DNA of 39,317 bases from Desulfobacula sp. (GCA_028280105.1 JANQML010000359.1:1-39317), one strand, 5' to 3'. Shown: positions 26,009 through 33,616, counted from the stretch's first letter. Notes: generated by a model not told the origin, from the sequence alone. Translations and numbers: made by a program.

Positions 26009-26938
26009 TTAGCCATTTGATTTTTGAGGTAACATCAAGTTCTCCAAATGTTTTCGAAGACGTTCTTCAACCAGCCTTTTACCGCCGATGGAATTGTCAT
26101 AAAAAATGGTTCTCATACCAGACACATCAAAAGGGAGTTTTTCTCGTTTTCTGTCGCTTAAAAGAATCGTTGCTTTATTTGTTCCATGAGCGAAACCAAC
26201 TTCGTAAAAGACATTAGGATTATCGGGTGTTATATCCGCGATAATGAGTGATGATTTTTGAATGGAGTTTATTATGTCTGAGAGGATCGGCCCTGAATTG
26301 TAAATATCATCGGCTCTGACACACAAAAGATTGAATTCTTCACATACCGGTTTTATGACTTCATCGTAAAGTTCATCGAACTCTTGTGTGAACTGCATCA
26401 CTACAAAAGCAATAGACTTTTCCGTTATAACCTTGGTATTCTTTACTCGTATTTCTTTCTGACCATGTAGCCATAAACCAACCTGAGAGCTTACAACAGA
26501 GGCGTATGTGGCACACACTCTGACACCGTTAACAATCAGTTCAATGATTGATCCTTTCACTAAAATTTTAATATTGATCCACTCATCAAGCGGTAAAGAG
26601 CCCATATCTCCAACGCTGGCTAATGGTTTTTGTTGGTTGTTGTCCAATTGAGTTATACCATATGCATGCCAGTTTGAATTTATGCCGATGTATATCGTAT
26701 TTTGTGAAGAACCCCCTAAAACCACTTTACATATTGATGTGTCTTCTTTCACCTTGACTTCAAATGAAATTTCTCCTTCAGTAAATGACTGATCTGACTG
26801 TAGATGGACTAACTGTGTCTCTCCGGCTTTTGCGGGCAGGCCTCCAGGTATCAATTTTTTATTTTTATCAGGATCATAAATTATTTCATTATTTAAAAAG
26901 CCAGCTATTCCGGAGATTGGAATCCAATTTATTGCCAT
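26009..26938 (-). CDS. ConA-like plus TIR/nucleoside deoxyribosyltransferase-like protein, candidate defence effector
   Basis: Residues ~1-170 are beta-rich with the look of a concanavalin-like (LamG/DUF1080-type) jelly roll: ISFEVKVKED, IYIGINSNWHAYGI, WINIKILVKGSIIELIVNG and SSQVGLWLHG. Residues ~176-285 match the TIR-like/deoxyribosyltransferase-like group: AFVVMQF, LLCVRADDIYNSGPIL, SSLIIADITPDNPNVFYEVG with probable catalytic E246, FAHGTNKATILL. Such domains cleave N-glycosidic bonds of nucleotides or NAD, and are frequent effectors of anti-phage systems. The start has AAAGGAGCTTACAAT ahead. It is transcribed alone towards the integrase and is a typical cargo gene. Alternatively it may be a carbohydrate-linked enzyme. 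Confidence 0.65.
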   Translation of the reverse strand: MAINWIPISGIAGFLNNEIIYDPDKNKKLIPGGLPAKAGETQLVHLQSDQSFTEGEISFEVKVKEDTSICKVVLGGSSQNTIYIGINSNWHAYGITQLDNNQQKPLASVGDMGSLPLDEWINIKILVKGSIIELIVNGVRVCATYASVVSSQVGLWLHGQKEIRVKNTKVITEKSIAFVVMQFTQEFDELYDEVIKPVCEEFNLLCVRADDIYNSGPILSDIINSIQKSSLIIADITPDNPNVFYEVGFAHGTNKATILLSDRKREKLPFDVSGMRTIFYDNSIGGKRLVEERLRKHLENLMLPQKSNG

Positions 26939-27278
26939 ATTGTAAGCTCCTTTGTAAAATCAAAAAGATTATCAAAATATTCTATATCATATGCAATTAA
27001 GGATTGCAGCGTAAAGATTGACAATCATTTTCTATTGAATTTCAGTATATTTTCGTTAACCAAAAAATTCGAATATCGTTTTAATATATTTTTTGGAAAA
27101 CTGAAGTCTAAAATATCTTTTGTCCGCCACTCCTGCTGCCCCGGAAATATACACTTTACGTCTTTTATTCAAAACCTTTTAAAGACAGATAAATAGACAC
27201 AAGGACACAAAAGAAATCAGCCAGAAAATACAACCGGTTTCTTTTGACACCCTATCGATCTACTCATCTGTCAATCGG
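26939..27278. other. AT-rich intergenic stretch
   Basis: No gene is visible. It holds the promoter and ribosome binding site of the ConA/TIR-like gene and the end of the RHH gene. No convincing hairpin terminator was found. Confidence 0.45.
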
Positions 27279-27608
27279 TTAAAAATCTCCAGTCTCAGCC
27301 CACAGGAGACCCTCTGCTTTATCGGCTAAGTACGTCTCCAAATGAACCTTTAGTTCCTCGCCGGGATACTCTTTTTCAAGACGTTTCCATTCATCGGCAG
27401 GGATGTCTATGGTCAACTGCTTAGATCCTCTGTTAGAGGGAGCAATCAGTCTGCCGATGATTTCACCGTAAGATTCCCTGGTTTTCAGCCTGATATCTTT
27501 CAGGGTCTGGTGATCCTCTTCTGAGACAAAGACGTCCATTCTCTTTTTACCGGCTTTTGCCTGGGATTGCCTCCACGTTTTCATGCGTTTCTTATCGTTT
27601 GATTTCAT
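27279..27608 (-). CDS. Ribbon-helix-helix-like DNA-binding protein next to iterons
   Basis: A 109-residue basic protein. A positively charged N-terminus (MKSNDKKRMKTWRQSQAKAG) leads to a beta-helix-helix pattern, RMDVFVSEEDHQTLKDIRLK then ESYGEIIGRLI, that resembles RHH/CopG-type repressors. The C-terminal half has an additional alpha/beta segment (QLTIDIPADEWKRLEKEYPG). ATG 27608 is preceded by AAAGGAGATTT. Three 15-bp repeats with a 22-bp period lie directly upstream and are its likely operators, making it a candidate autoregulator, initiator or partition protein. Confidence 0.6.
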   Translation of the reverse strand: MKSNDKKRMKTWRQSQAKAGKKRMDVFVSEEDHQTLKDIRLKTRESYGEIIGRLIAPSNRGSKQLTIDIPADEWKRLEKEYPGEELKVHLETYLADKAEGLLWAETGDF

Positions 27609-27620
27609 AAATCTCCTTTG

Positions 27621-27679
27621 TGTAACCGGATACAATGAAAGGTGTAACCGGGTACAAATAGACCTGTAACCGGATACAA
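27621..27679 (-). repeat. Iterons: three TGTAACCGG(A/G)TACAA repeats at 22-bp spacing
   Basis: Copies start at 27621, 27643 and 27665, exactly 22 bp (two helical turns) apart, and are near palindromic (TGTA...TACA). They lie between the ribosome binding site and the upstream region of the RHH gene, so bound protein would block its promoter. Two more copies are at 28038-28074. Confidence 0.85.
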
Positions 27680-27743
27680 CGGATTAATTGATTACAGCGA
27701 GAGAAACCGGATCATTCAGTCTTTTCTCTCCTGTGATTTCTTT

Positions 27744-27796
27744 ATACTTGTTATACCCGGATTCCATACTTGTTACAGATGCCGGTATACTTGTTA
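27744..27796. repeat. Second repeat family: three ATACTTGTTA copies at 21-22 bp spacing
   Basis: Copies at 27744-27753, 27766-27775 and 27787-27796 follow a 22- then 21-bp period, matching that of the neighbouring iterons although the sequence differs. They probably bind a second protein or face the same side of a bent DNA. Confidence 0.7.
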
Positions 27797-27935
27797 TGTG
27801 ATTGTGATTTGTGGGAATACCTAATAAATAAAGAGTATTCAGGATATATATATAGAATCTGTTCCTTATATACCTGTAATCCATAGAGGGGATATCTATA
27901 ATACTATATGAACACCATTCTCCTCTCAATAGTCA
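27797..27935. other. AT-rich tract, candidate DNA unwinding region
   Basis: Rich in A and T with gatatatatata and several tataat-like steps, it lies between the two iteron clusters. The layout iterons, AT-rich tract, iterons is that of many plasmid origins. This is inference from composition only. Confidence 0.4.
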
Positions 27936-28008
27936 GTGTGTGTCAGAATGGCCCTTATATTACAGAGGTTTATACGTGAATGCCTCTGAAGACTTTTTTC
28001 ATGATCCT

Positions 28009-28323
28009 CTAAACAATAAAGCTGTCATGAAGGGATCTGTAACCGGGTACAATGAAAGGTGTAACCGGATACGACCGATTACTCGGGCAAAACTTGAGAA
28101 CAAAAAGGGGAGACCTCCTATCAGAAGGGCATTCAGCGGCCTTTCTGTTCCTTAATAACCAGAAAATCAAAATATCCAGCAATTCATTTGCTCCCAAAGA
28201 AGGAGTAAGCTCGCTTACGACTGATGAAGGGATATCATACCAATGTACATTAAATTGGCTATAAAGAGGGATGGTCTTATCAAAAGGGCTTTTTCTGAGG
28301 TTATTATGATACTTATGATCCAT
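28009..28323 (-). CDS. Possible 104-residue hypothetical protein
   Basis: An open frame from ATG 28323 with a fairly protein-like first half (IPLYSQFNVHWYDIPSS, LLDILIFWLLRNRK). No ribosome binding site precedes it, and its C-terminal part is translated from two iterons, so it may not be a real gene. No family recognised. Confidence 0.25.
   Translation of the reverse strand: MDHKYHNNLRKSPFDKTIPLYSQFNVHWYDIPSSVVSELTPSLGANELLDILIFWLLRNRKAAECPSDRRSPLFVLKFCPSNRSYPVTPFIVPGYRSLHDSFIV
28038..28074. repeat. Iterons 4 and 5
   Basis: Copies start at 28038 and 28060 (22 bp apart). The 37-bp pair, including the spacer tgaaagg, is nearly identical to 27621-27657, with A/G variants exchanged between copies. 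They bound the AT-rich tract on its right. Confidence 0.85.
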
Positions 28324-28684
28324 AAGATTCTTTTTACCCGGAGCATTAGCGGAGGCTCCATCTAAATGATTTTATGGACCATAAGCACCCTTAATCAATC
28401 CCTGCCTTCCGGTCAAAGGCTTCGCCGTTTCCCTCCAGTTGGGTTCACTGGCGTGAATGAGATTTATTGAATTAACTGACCATTAGGCACCTTATGTGAC
28501 CCCGATTACAATAATGAACCTAATGATTCGTTAGACCCCATATGTCCTCATTCTTAATCATCCTACTGATCCATATTATCAACTTTAGTTTTAGTTAGTT
28601 CCCCTTTAAGAAAATGATTCGTATCGCCTTTATTGACGGGGCTTTCGGGGGACACTTGGTCCGCACCCCGGACCAGATTTAAAA
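28324..28684. other. Intergenic stretch downstream of the P-loop gene
   Basis: No gene recognised. A GGTCCG/CGGACC hairpin at about 28659-28675 lies just downstream of the P-loop gene's stop codon (minus strand) and could end its transcript, although no T-run follows. Confidence 0.4.
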
Positions 28685-29905
28685 TTACCGGATTTCGGGG
28701 TACTCAAAGAACGTCATAAAAATCTTTCGCATACGGCTGGACGGAATGAACAAATCAATGGAACCGCCGTCCCGGATTGCAGACCGCCAGATCCATTGGA
28801 TCATTTCAGCCAGAGCGTACCGGTCCTTATCCAGGGGCTTGCCGATATGCTCAAAGAATTTACATTCCGGCACTCTTGGATACCTGTTGACACAGTAGGC
28901 CATGGATGTCTTATCCCTGAACTCGTTGGATGCCCTGATATTATGGGTGATATGACTGTTCACAAAGCTTTTCGGTCTGACCTTTGCTCTGAAATCGTTG
29001 AACACGCACCACCCGGATTTATCCCCATTGACTTTACAGACGGTCCTGTGAAAGTTGCGAATGTCATCCCCAAGTTTTCTAAGGGTGCCGCTCCGGGCCT
29101 TTCTGAACCACGTCATGGACAATGCATTGGCCTTGCTGCCGATTCGGTTCAACCGGCCTCTGTAGACGTTCACCCGCTCTCTGACCTGCCTTTTGAACTC
29201 AGTAAGGGACTCGTCCTCCTCCGCATAAGGGACCAGCCGATAATTCCCCGTGACCGTCAGGTATTCATGAGGCACGCCATACGCATCAAAATACCGTTTC
29301 TGCATCTGTCCATCGAATATGAAGGTCATGACATAGCTTTCCTGAAAAGCCTTGAATATGCCCACAGGAAACCGCCACATCAGCATTGAATCCGCCACGT
29401 ATATCAGCCGGTTCAGCTTGGCATCCCTGATGATGTCGTTCAGTCTACCTGTGTCGTAATCCGGGGCATCTTCGGGGACCGTTACGATCCCTGTATCAAG
29501 TATCTTTATGGCCCCTGCTTTCTCCAGTATTTCCACGTCTCCCTTTTTTATGGGGACCTGATGTATGACCTCCATGGCTTCGTCAAGTATCAGCGTGTAA
29601 TTGCCGTTCCTGATGAGCCGGATGGTCTCCTCGTCGGCCGTGCTGAACAGCTTATGGGTAGAAACAATGTTCTCGCCGTCTCTGAGCAGATCCTTGAGGT
29701 GTTCGCTTTTGGTTTTCCTGGACGCTGTCTCCGGCTCCCTGAAAAAACAATGCTCAGCACATTCGGACTTAATGCGTTCCACTTCGTCCAGGTACGGAGT
29801 GATAAAGACCCAGTTCCTGTCCACTGCGTTTTCATTCATGAACTTGATGGCCCATGAGGTTTTTCCTTTGCCGCAGTGGGCCTCGACAACTTTCACCGGT
29901 GGCAT
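28685..29905 (-). CDS. P-loop NTPase / helicase-like protein, candidate replication protein
   Basis: The protein opens with a Walker A motif, EAHCGKGKTSWAI, and a Walker B box LILDEAMEVIH about 90 residues later, with VFITPYLDEVERI and NIVSTHKLF between, as in superfamily 2 helicase-like ATPases of phages. The C-terminal half has no recognised domain; it is basic and may bind DNA. The ATG at 29905 lacks a well-spaced ribosome binding site, whereas a perfect AAGGAGG lies 19 bases upstream, near in-frame ATT and ATA codons; an in-frame TTG is at 29998. Start choice is thus uncertain. Close to the iteron region, it may load or move DNA at the origin. Confidence 0.65.
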   Translation of the reverse strand: MPPVKVVEAHCGKGKTSWAIKFMNENAVDRNWVFITPYLDEVERIKSECAEHCFFREPETASRKTKSEHLKDLLRDGENIVSTHKLFSTADEETIRLIRNGNYTLILDEAMEVIHQVPIKKGDVEILEKAGAIKILDTGIVTVPEDAPDYDTGRLNDIIRDAKLNRLIYVADSMLMWRFPVGIFKAFQESYVMTFIFDGQMQKRYFDAYGVPHEYLTVTGNYRLVPYAEEDESLTEFKRQVRERVNVYRGRLNRIGSKANALSMTWFRKARSGTLRKLGDDIRNFHRTVCKVNGDKSGWCVFNDFRAKVRPKSFVNSHITHNIRASNEFRDKTSMAYCVNRYPRVPECKFFEHIGKPLDKDRYALAEMIQWIWRSAIRDGGSIDLFIPSSRMRKIFMTFFEYPEIR

Positions 29906-30353
29906 TTCCTGTAATATTATAATGATCCTCCTTATCGTTTGCTTCCCTATCTTCCGACAGTCACGGCAGGAGAGACCCTGCCGATCGTGTCGATCCAAAA
30001 GAAAGGAAGTGGTACGAATGATTTCTGTGAATATTAGGTGAGTTACTGTTATTTAAGTGGGATATCAGTTAGAACCACTGAGATACCATAACTTCATGCT
30101 ATAGTGTGTGTTACCAGATAAGGTATTTAATTTAGACAGTTACAGGTAGGTAATTAATTAAATAGAGGAGATATTTACTATAATTCTAAACATACCCTAA
30201 GAATCTATAAGATACCCTAAAAGTCTTCCTGTTTATTCTAATAGTGTCCTGCTATCGCCTGTTTTTCGGAATATCCCGATTGATTTCAACAGGATAGCCA
30301 TAATAGAAAAAGACACCCGCAGGACTCCCACAGATGCCTTTTTCTGGAGCAGT
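29906..30353. other. Leader and intergenic region of the P-loop gene
   Basis: It contains the AAGGAGG site ahead of the P-loop gene (minus strand, about 29930) and an AT-rich part with two ATACCCTAA copies near 30191-30220. No gene is supported. Confidence 0.4.
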
Positions 30354-30620
30354 TTATCCCATGAGTAGGCGTTCAGTTCTGTCGTAGAGCTTTTCGAACT
30401 CTGCCCGGATCTGCAACAGTTCCCGCTCGATCTCGGGGGTTAACATGGGGTTGTGCATCTCCGGATCTTCGGTATCGTGCCAGTCCCTCAGAACACACAG
30501 GTTTTTCGCCTGATTCTCCACATACCCATGGATTCCCGGCATGATGTTGATAACCCTGTAGTCTGTTATCATCTTTCCGGTCTTTGCGTCTCTTCGGGTG
30601 TTGTCTAATGTAATTTCCAT
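30354..30620 (-). CDS. Small hypothetical protein (88 aa)
   Basis: A short acidic protein with an N-terminal beta-like part (TDYRVINIMPGIHGYVENQA) and a C-terminal helix (ERELLQIRAEFEKLYDRTER). The ATG at 30620 has AAAGGAGGCACTGCAA ahead, a perfect Shine-Dalgarno, which supports a real gene. It lies 14 bp downstream of the 62-residue gene and is surely co-transcribed with it. No family recognised. Confidence 0.6.
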   Translation of the reverse strand: MEITLDNTRRDAKTGKMITDYRVINIMPGIHGYVENQAKNLCVLRDWHDTEDPEMHNPMLTPEIERELLQIRAEFEKLYDRTERLLMG

Positions 30621-30634
30621 TTGCAGTGCCTCCT

Positions 30635-30823
30635 TTATGCGGTCGTGTAAATTTGAATTAGGGCCTCTTTACGGCCAGCTAAACGGATTAATTCTTCTTC
30701 AATGGTCTGAATCATCCCTTCTGATAAACCGCGCTCCTTCATGGTTTTAAGGCGTCTCAGATTCACATTGATTCTCTTCTTGGTTTCGATAATTTCATAC
30801 TCAAGTCTTTTGGCTGTCATCAT
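30635..30823 (-). CDS. Small coiled-coil hypothetical protein (62 aa)
   Basis: Almost entirely charged helix (RLEYEIIETKKRINVNLRRL, GMIQTIEEELIRLAGRKEAL), probably a short coiled coil. ATG 30823 (or 30820) has AAGGAGG at a good distance. It is the first gene of the minus-strand pair and is divergent from the RHH gene at 30976. Function unknown. Confidence 0.55.
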   Translation of the reverse strand: MMTAKRLEYEIIETKKRINVNLRRLKTMKERGLSEGMIQTIEEELIRLAGRKEALIQIYTTA

Positions 30824-30887
30824 GGTTTGGGGCCTCCTTGTATTGAGCCGGGCAGTCTGTTATAAGCAAGACAATAACTTGTTGTGG

Positions 30888-30966
30888 TAACGTTATCACT
30901 AACGATTATCGAACAGTCTCATATACATTTTAACGTGTCAAGAGAATTCGTGACAACTAACGATTT
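30888..30966. promoter_or_regulatory. Divergent control region with candidate operators
   Basis: The palindrome TAACGTTA (30888-30895) and two copies of ACTAACGATT (30898-30907, 30957-30966) lie between the minus-strand small-gene pair and the plus-strand RHH gene. They could be operators for the RHH protein. Confidence 0.4.
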
Positions 30967-30975
30967 GGAGTGGGG

Positions 30976-31182
30976 ATGAAAACAACTAAAGAAAGAAGAG
31001 AAGTAGATCGAAAACGTCAAGAAAAATACCGTAATAAACAGACCAAACTTGGTAAAAAGACAATAACAGCAACCATAAGCAAAGAAGCGTATGAAGCACT
31101 GTACGCCATTAAAAATAGAACAGGTGAAAGTAATAGTTCTGTTGTCGAAAGGGCCTTGTTGAGTCTGAACATTCACGAATAG
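30976..31182 (+). CDS. Ribbon-helix-helix (CopG-like) regulator
   Basis: A 68-residue basic protein with a typical RHH pattern: strand KKTITATISKEAYEAL, helix AIKNRTGESNSSVVERAL. It should bind DNA as a dimer. ATG 30976 follows GGAGTGGGG. It is one of few plus-strand genes in the element and is divergent from the small-gene pair, so it probably controls the shared region and perhaps the replication-like gene. Confidence 0.7.
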   Translation: MKTTKERREVDRKRQEKYRNKQTKLGKKTITATISKEAYEALYAIKNRTGESNSSVVERALLSLNIHE

Positions 31183-31260
31183 GCTCATCCTTTTTCGTCT
31201 GGTTACAGAGGCGTCACGTCTGGAACTGATATATGTCCGTTCCGGACCGCCTCATCCCGT

Positions 31261-31842
31261 TCAGTCTTGGCCTGTTTTAACTGAGTGCAGGTGAGTAACC
31301 GGCTTATACTTTTCTTCCAAAGCGATCCTCTTCCTCTTCTCAGCCGACGCGGTCTTTCTATCAGAGATTTGGGCCTTGGTCCGTTCAGCTTCATCAGCAC
31401 GTTTAGTCTCTGCTTCAAGTTTATCCGCAAGTTGTCTGAGGAAATCAGGGTTTACATCTGGTGTATGATAGACACCCGTTTTCCGAATGGTCGGTAAGAC
31501 CTCTTCACAGACCCAATCCTGGAACCTCTCAGCCTCCTCCATGTCCGAGCGCATTATTAAGCGGTACAGATCGGATTCGGGGATTAGTTTGAGAGCAGGC
31601 TGAAGGGGTAACGAATCGTTATACCCTTTAAGTTCTTTCCATGGTTTCGAGTACTTACAATGGTCAATCACAGCTTTATTGTGATTCGTATACCCCAAAG
31701 TAACCGCAACATCCTTCGCGACAAACCAGGGGTCGGCAGAGCCTCCGGGTTCGGCCCCAACGGTGACTACCCGGATCTCCATGTTCTCCGGTCGGCCAAA
31801 GTATGACGGGTCGAATTCGTATGTGAATTTTTGTAGTTTCAT
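31261..31842 (-). CDS. BRO-N domain phage antirepressor
   Basis: Residues ~1-115 match the BRO-N domain: FVAKDVAVTLGYTNHNKAVI, LIPESDLYRLIMRSDMEEAE and FQDWVCEEVLPTIRKTG, all hallmarks. The C-terminal ~70 residues are a charged helical tail. BRO-N proteins act as antirepressors or DNA-binding regulators in temperate phages. ATG 31842 is chosen for AAGGA eight bases upstream. The sequence coding LIPESDLYRL recurs twice, degraded, at about 33680-33830. Confidence 0.88.
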   Translation of the reverse strand: MKLQKFTYEFDPSYFGRPENMEIRVVTVGAEPGGSADPWFVAKDVAVTLGYTNHNKAVIDHCKYSKPWKELKGYNDSLPLQPALKLIPESDLYRLIMRSDMEEAERFQDWVCEEVLPTIRKTGVYHTPDVNPDFLRQLADKLEAETKRADEAERTKAQISDRKTASAEKRKRIALEEKYKPVTHLHSVKTGQD

Positions 31843-31952
31843 TGTTTTATTCCTTTTTTGTGTTATATGTTCTTCTTCGGCTATTGTGCATGTCTGTCTG
31901 TTGGAAGGCATGGTATTACTAACCCTTAAGAAAGGAGATTTATTCACGAGTA

Positions 31953-32054
31953 TTGAATAGATTTTGGCGCGTGCTGGAACTTCTAAACAAACTCGCAGGT
32001 ATCATAAGTTGCATTCTTTGCATCCTTATGTACTTCGGGATTACTGTTCCGTAA
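31953..32054 (+). CDS. Possible 33-residue single-pass membrane peptide
   Basis: Starting with TTG at 31953, this frame encodes a short basic/amphipathic head (NRFWRVLELLNK) and one hydrophobic helix (LAGIISCILCILMYFGI), ending TVP. An AAGGAG lies 14 bases upstream, rather far, and a strong hairpin follows 12 bp after the stop. Small membrane peptides of this type occur as type I toxins or phage regulators. It is the only plus-strand frame among the antirepressor genes. Confidence 0.4.
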   Translation: MNRFWRVLELLNKLAGIISCILCILMYFGITVP

Positions 32055-32066
32055 GCACGACAGACC

Positions 32067-32121
32067 GGAGGGTACTCATAAGATAGAAGCACAAATCTTA
32101 TGTAGTACCCCTCCTTTACTT
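32067..32121 (+). terminator. Long hairpin, candidate terminator
   Basis: GGAGGGTACTCATAAGAT pairs with ATCTTATGTAGTACCCCTCC (about 18 bp with two bulges, 10-nt loop, 32067-32114), followed by TTTACTTCTC. It ends the small peptide's transcript on the plus strand and may also block the antirepressor transcript on the minus strand. Confidence 0.6.
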
Positions 32122-32122
32122 C

Positions 32123-32302
32123 TCAAGGAAATAGAGCGCCGCAAAAGTGACTGTTTTGTTCATTGCGGCACGTATCGCACAGACTCCCGGTGAATCGCCG
32201 GTTAGCAGTAAAAAAGGACCAAAGGATTACACGTGGATCTGATGGTCCCTTGTATTTATAGGGTCTAATTAATCGACGAGATAATGACAGCTTCTCATCC
32301 AT
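32123..32302 (-). CDS. Possible 59-residue protein overlapping the KilA-N stop
   Basis: ATG 32302 overlaps the end of the KilA-N gene (GGAAATATGGATGA), with GAGGGG upstream, so translational coupling is possible. The product has a basic head and four Cys (CDTCRNEQNSHFCGAL). No family recognised; it may be chance. Confidence 0.3.
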   Translation of the reverse strand: MDEKLSLSRRLIRPYKYKGPSDPRVILWSFFTANRRFTGSLCDTCRNEQNSHFCGALFP

Positions 32303-33014
32303 ATTTCCCCTCAAGCCAAACGAATCCTTTAGGCGTCACTTTGTGCTGCGTATAAGTATAGCCGTCCTTAACATCGGTAACCGTCTTGAAGTAACCGGCC
32401 TTGATGTACCTCAAATACGCCTTTAAGCGTTTACCCTGTCTAAACAGGATCTTGTCGTTCACCAGCATCTGGCAAAAGGTCTTGGCACCGATCCCAAGAT
32501 CCCGACCAACATCTGAAAAAGACTTTAGGCCGTCTGATGACATGTAATTGTCATATACCTGGACCTTTGGGGCATCTTCGGTGACTTTGTGCTCTAATTG
32601 TTTAATGGTGTCCTGGTCGGCAAGGACTCTCTGGGCCAGCTTGATTACATCGTCTTTCGAGAAGTCCGACATGGCCTGTTTGGGTACGCCTTCGGTTTCG
32701 ATGCGTTCCTTCACAACCTCATTGCACCAGATGTGAAACTCAGGACTGAGGTATTTCGCGTAGGCCAGGGCAACCTGGTAGTGTCCCCATGTGCCGCCAT
32801 AGGCTCCACGGGTGGATTCTAAAATATGGGCCTCACCCACATTTAACTTTTCTTCCAAAGATTCCAGGAAGTTTATTGTCTCTACCTGTCTCAACCATTC
32901 CGCAGGTCTCTGAGAGTTCCGACCGTCCGCAGCTTTCCACATGTCGGTCAGGTTGATTTTCTTGTCATCGGTGAAGACCAAATTGGTCTCGTTGTATGTT
33001 CCGAGAGTGTTCAT
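32295..33014 (-). CDS. KilA-N domain antirepressor with KilAC-like C-terminus
   Basis: Residues ~1-105 form a KilA-N domain: INLTDMWKAADGRNSQRPAE, WLRQ and GGTWGHYQVALAYAKYLSPE, FHIWCNEVV. The C-terminal part (about 145-239) has the KilAC/ANT features SFSDVGRDLGIGAKTFCQML, RYIKAGYFKTV and TPKGFVWL. This is the typical layout of phage antirepressors, which bind DNA or repressors to switch on lytic-type genes. ATG 33014 follows AAGGAAACAACAAA, the same leader used at 34148. It is in a minus-strand series with Rha and BRO-N. Confidence 0.9.
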   Translation of the reverse strand: MNTLGTYNETNLVFTDDKKINLTDMWKAADGRNSQRPAEWLRQVETINFLESLEEKLNVGEAHILESTRGAYGGTWGHYQVALAYAKYLSPEFHIWCNEVVKERIETEGVPKQAMSDFSKDDVIKLAQRVLADQDTIKQLEHKVTEDAPKVQVYDNYMSSDGLKSFSDVGRDLGIGAKTFCQMLVNDKILFRQGKRLKAYLRYIKAGYFKTVTDVKDGYTYTQHKVTPKGFVWLEGKYG

Positions 33015-33026
33015 TTTGTTGTTTCC

Positions 33027-33308
33027 TTATTGCTGGTTTAATTTGACAGCTGAAAGTTCAGCCGTGAGGATTCTATTTAAGATTAGATACTTCCTGCCAC
33101 GTCCGGTTGAATCTTTATATTCACTAAGCTCAAAATTGAGCCGAGTGAACCCCATTACGAGAAGCGTGAAACCTTTTCGGTTCATCTCAGTCATGGGTTG
33201 TTTTTTGTTCTGAACGTTTACATAAGAGGATGGTCGAAAGTTCGGCCCTGCCTCAATCCCTTGGTCCTCAAGGGTTTCGACAGTATTTTCAATACGCCTG
33301 ATTGTATG
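33027..33308 (-). pseudogene. Rha-like C-terminal relic
   Basis: Shifted by one frame relative to the Rha gene, this piece reads TLEDQGIEAGPNFRPSSYVN, TEMNRKGFTLLVMGF and then LSEYKDSTGRGRKYL...RILTAELSAVKLNQQ before TAA. The first half is a paralogue of the middle of the intact Rha gene; the end resembles other phage Rha-type tails. It has no start of its own and is joined directly to the Rha gene, showing recombination between paralogues. Confidence 0.65.
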
Positions 33309-33616
33309 AGTATGGCATCGAAGGCGTCCACAAAGTCGTTCTTGAACTTCGCCGCGCGTTCTCCATTAAAAGACATAACAAGCAGCATGAAGCCTTTTCG
33401 GTTCATTTCGGTCATGGAGCGTTTCTGGTTGTTGCTGTCCAAGTAAGACCCAGGTCGAAAGTTCGACCCGGCTTCTATGTCTTGATCCTCAAGGGTTTTG
33501 ATGACACTACGGATTGATTCCAGCACATGTTTGTGTGCCTTCCCAAAACTCTCAGCGACCTTCAGCGAGGTCGTTACGGGTTCGTTGTTATCGTTCAGTG
33601 TTACGAGGGTATTCAT
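33218..33616 (-). CDS. Rha-family phage regulatory protein
   Basis: The N-terminal ~105 residues match Rha: SLKVAESFGKAHKHVLESIR, GSNFRPGSYLDSNNQKRSM and MNRKGFMLLVMSFNGERAAK, ending FVDAFDAI. After residue ~105 the sequence (LKILSKPLRTKGLRQGRTF) is out-of-frame translation of a second Rha-like copy, so the C-terminal tail is a junction product. ATG 33616 is set by GGAG nine bases upstream (ATG 33631 has none). Rha proteins interfere with infection or act as antirepressors in lambdoid phages. Confidence 0.8.
   Translation of the reverse strand: MNTLVTLNDNNEPVTTSLKVAESFGKAHKHVLESIRSVIKTLEDQDIEAGSNFRPGSYLDSNNQKRSMTEMNRKGFMLLVMSFNGERAAKFKNDFVDAFDAILIQSGVLKILSKPLRTKGLRQGRTFDHPLM
33567..33616 (-). 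repeat. 50-bp leader repeat, copy 1
   Basis: These 50 bp, encoding MNTLVTLNDNNEPVTTSL, are identical to 34099-34148. Both copies begin genes of the antirepressor array, so a common 5' module has been duplicated or swapped onto different bodies. Confidence 0.9.

Noticed and set aside
27684-27929. 81-residue minus-strand frame
   Set aside because: It is translated through the ATACTTGTTA repeats and AT-rich tract, has no ribosome binding site and no family motif.
27621-28074. CRISPR array
   Set aside because: Repeats are only 15 bp with 7-bp spacers, near palindromic, and the spacers are not variable sequences of the right length; they are iterons or operators.
28796-29857. Plus-strand frames opposite the P-loop gene
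   Set aside because: They overlap the well-supported minus-strand P-loop gene and show no family features.
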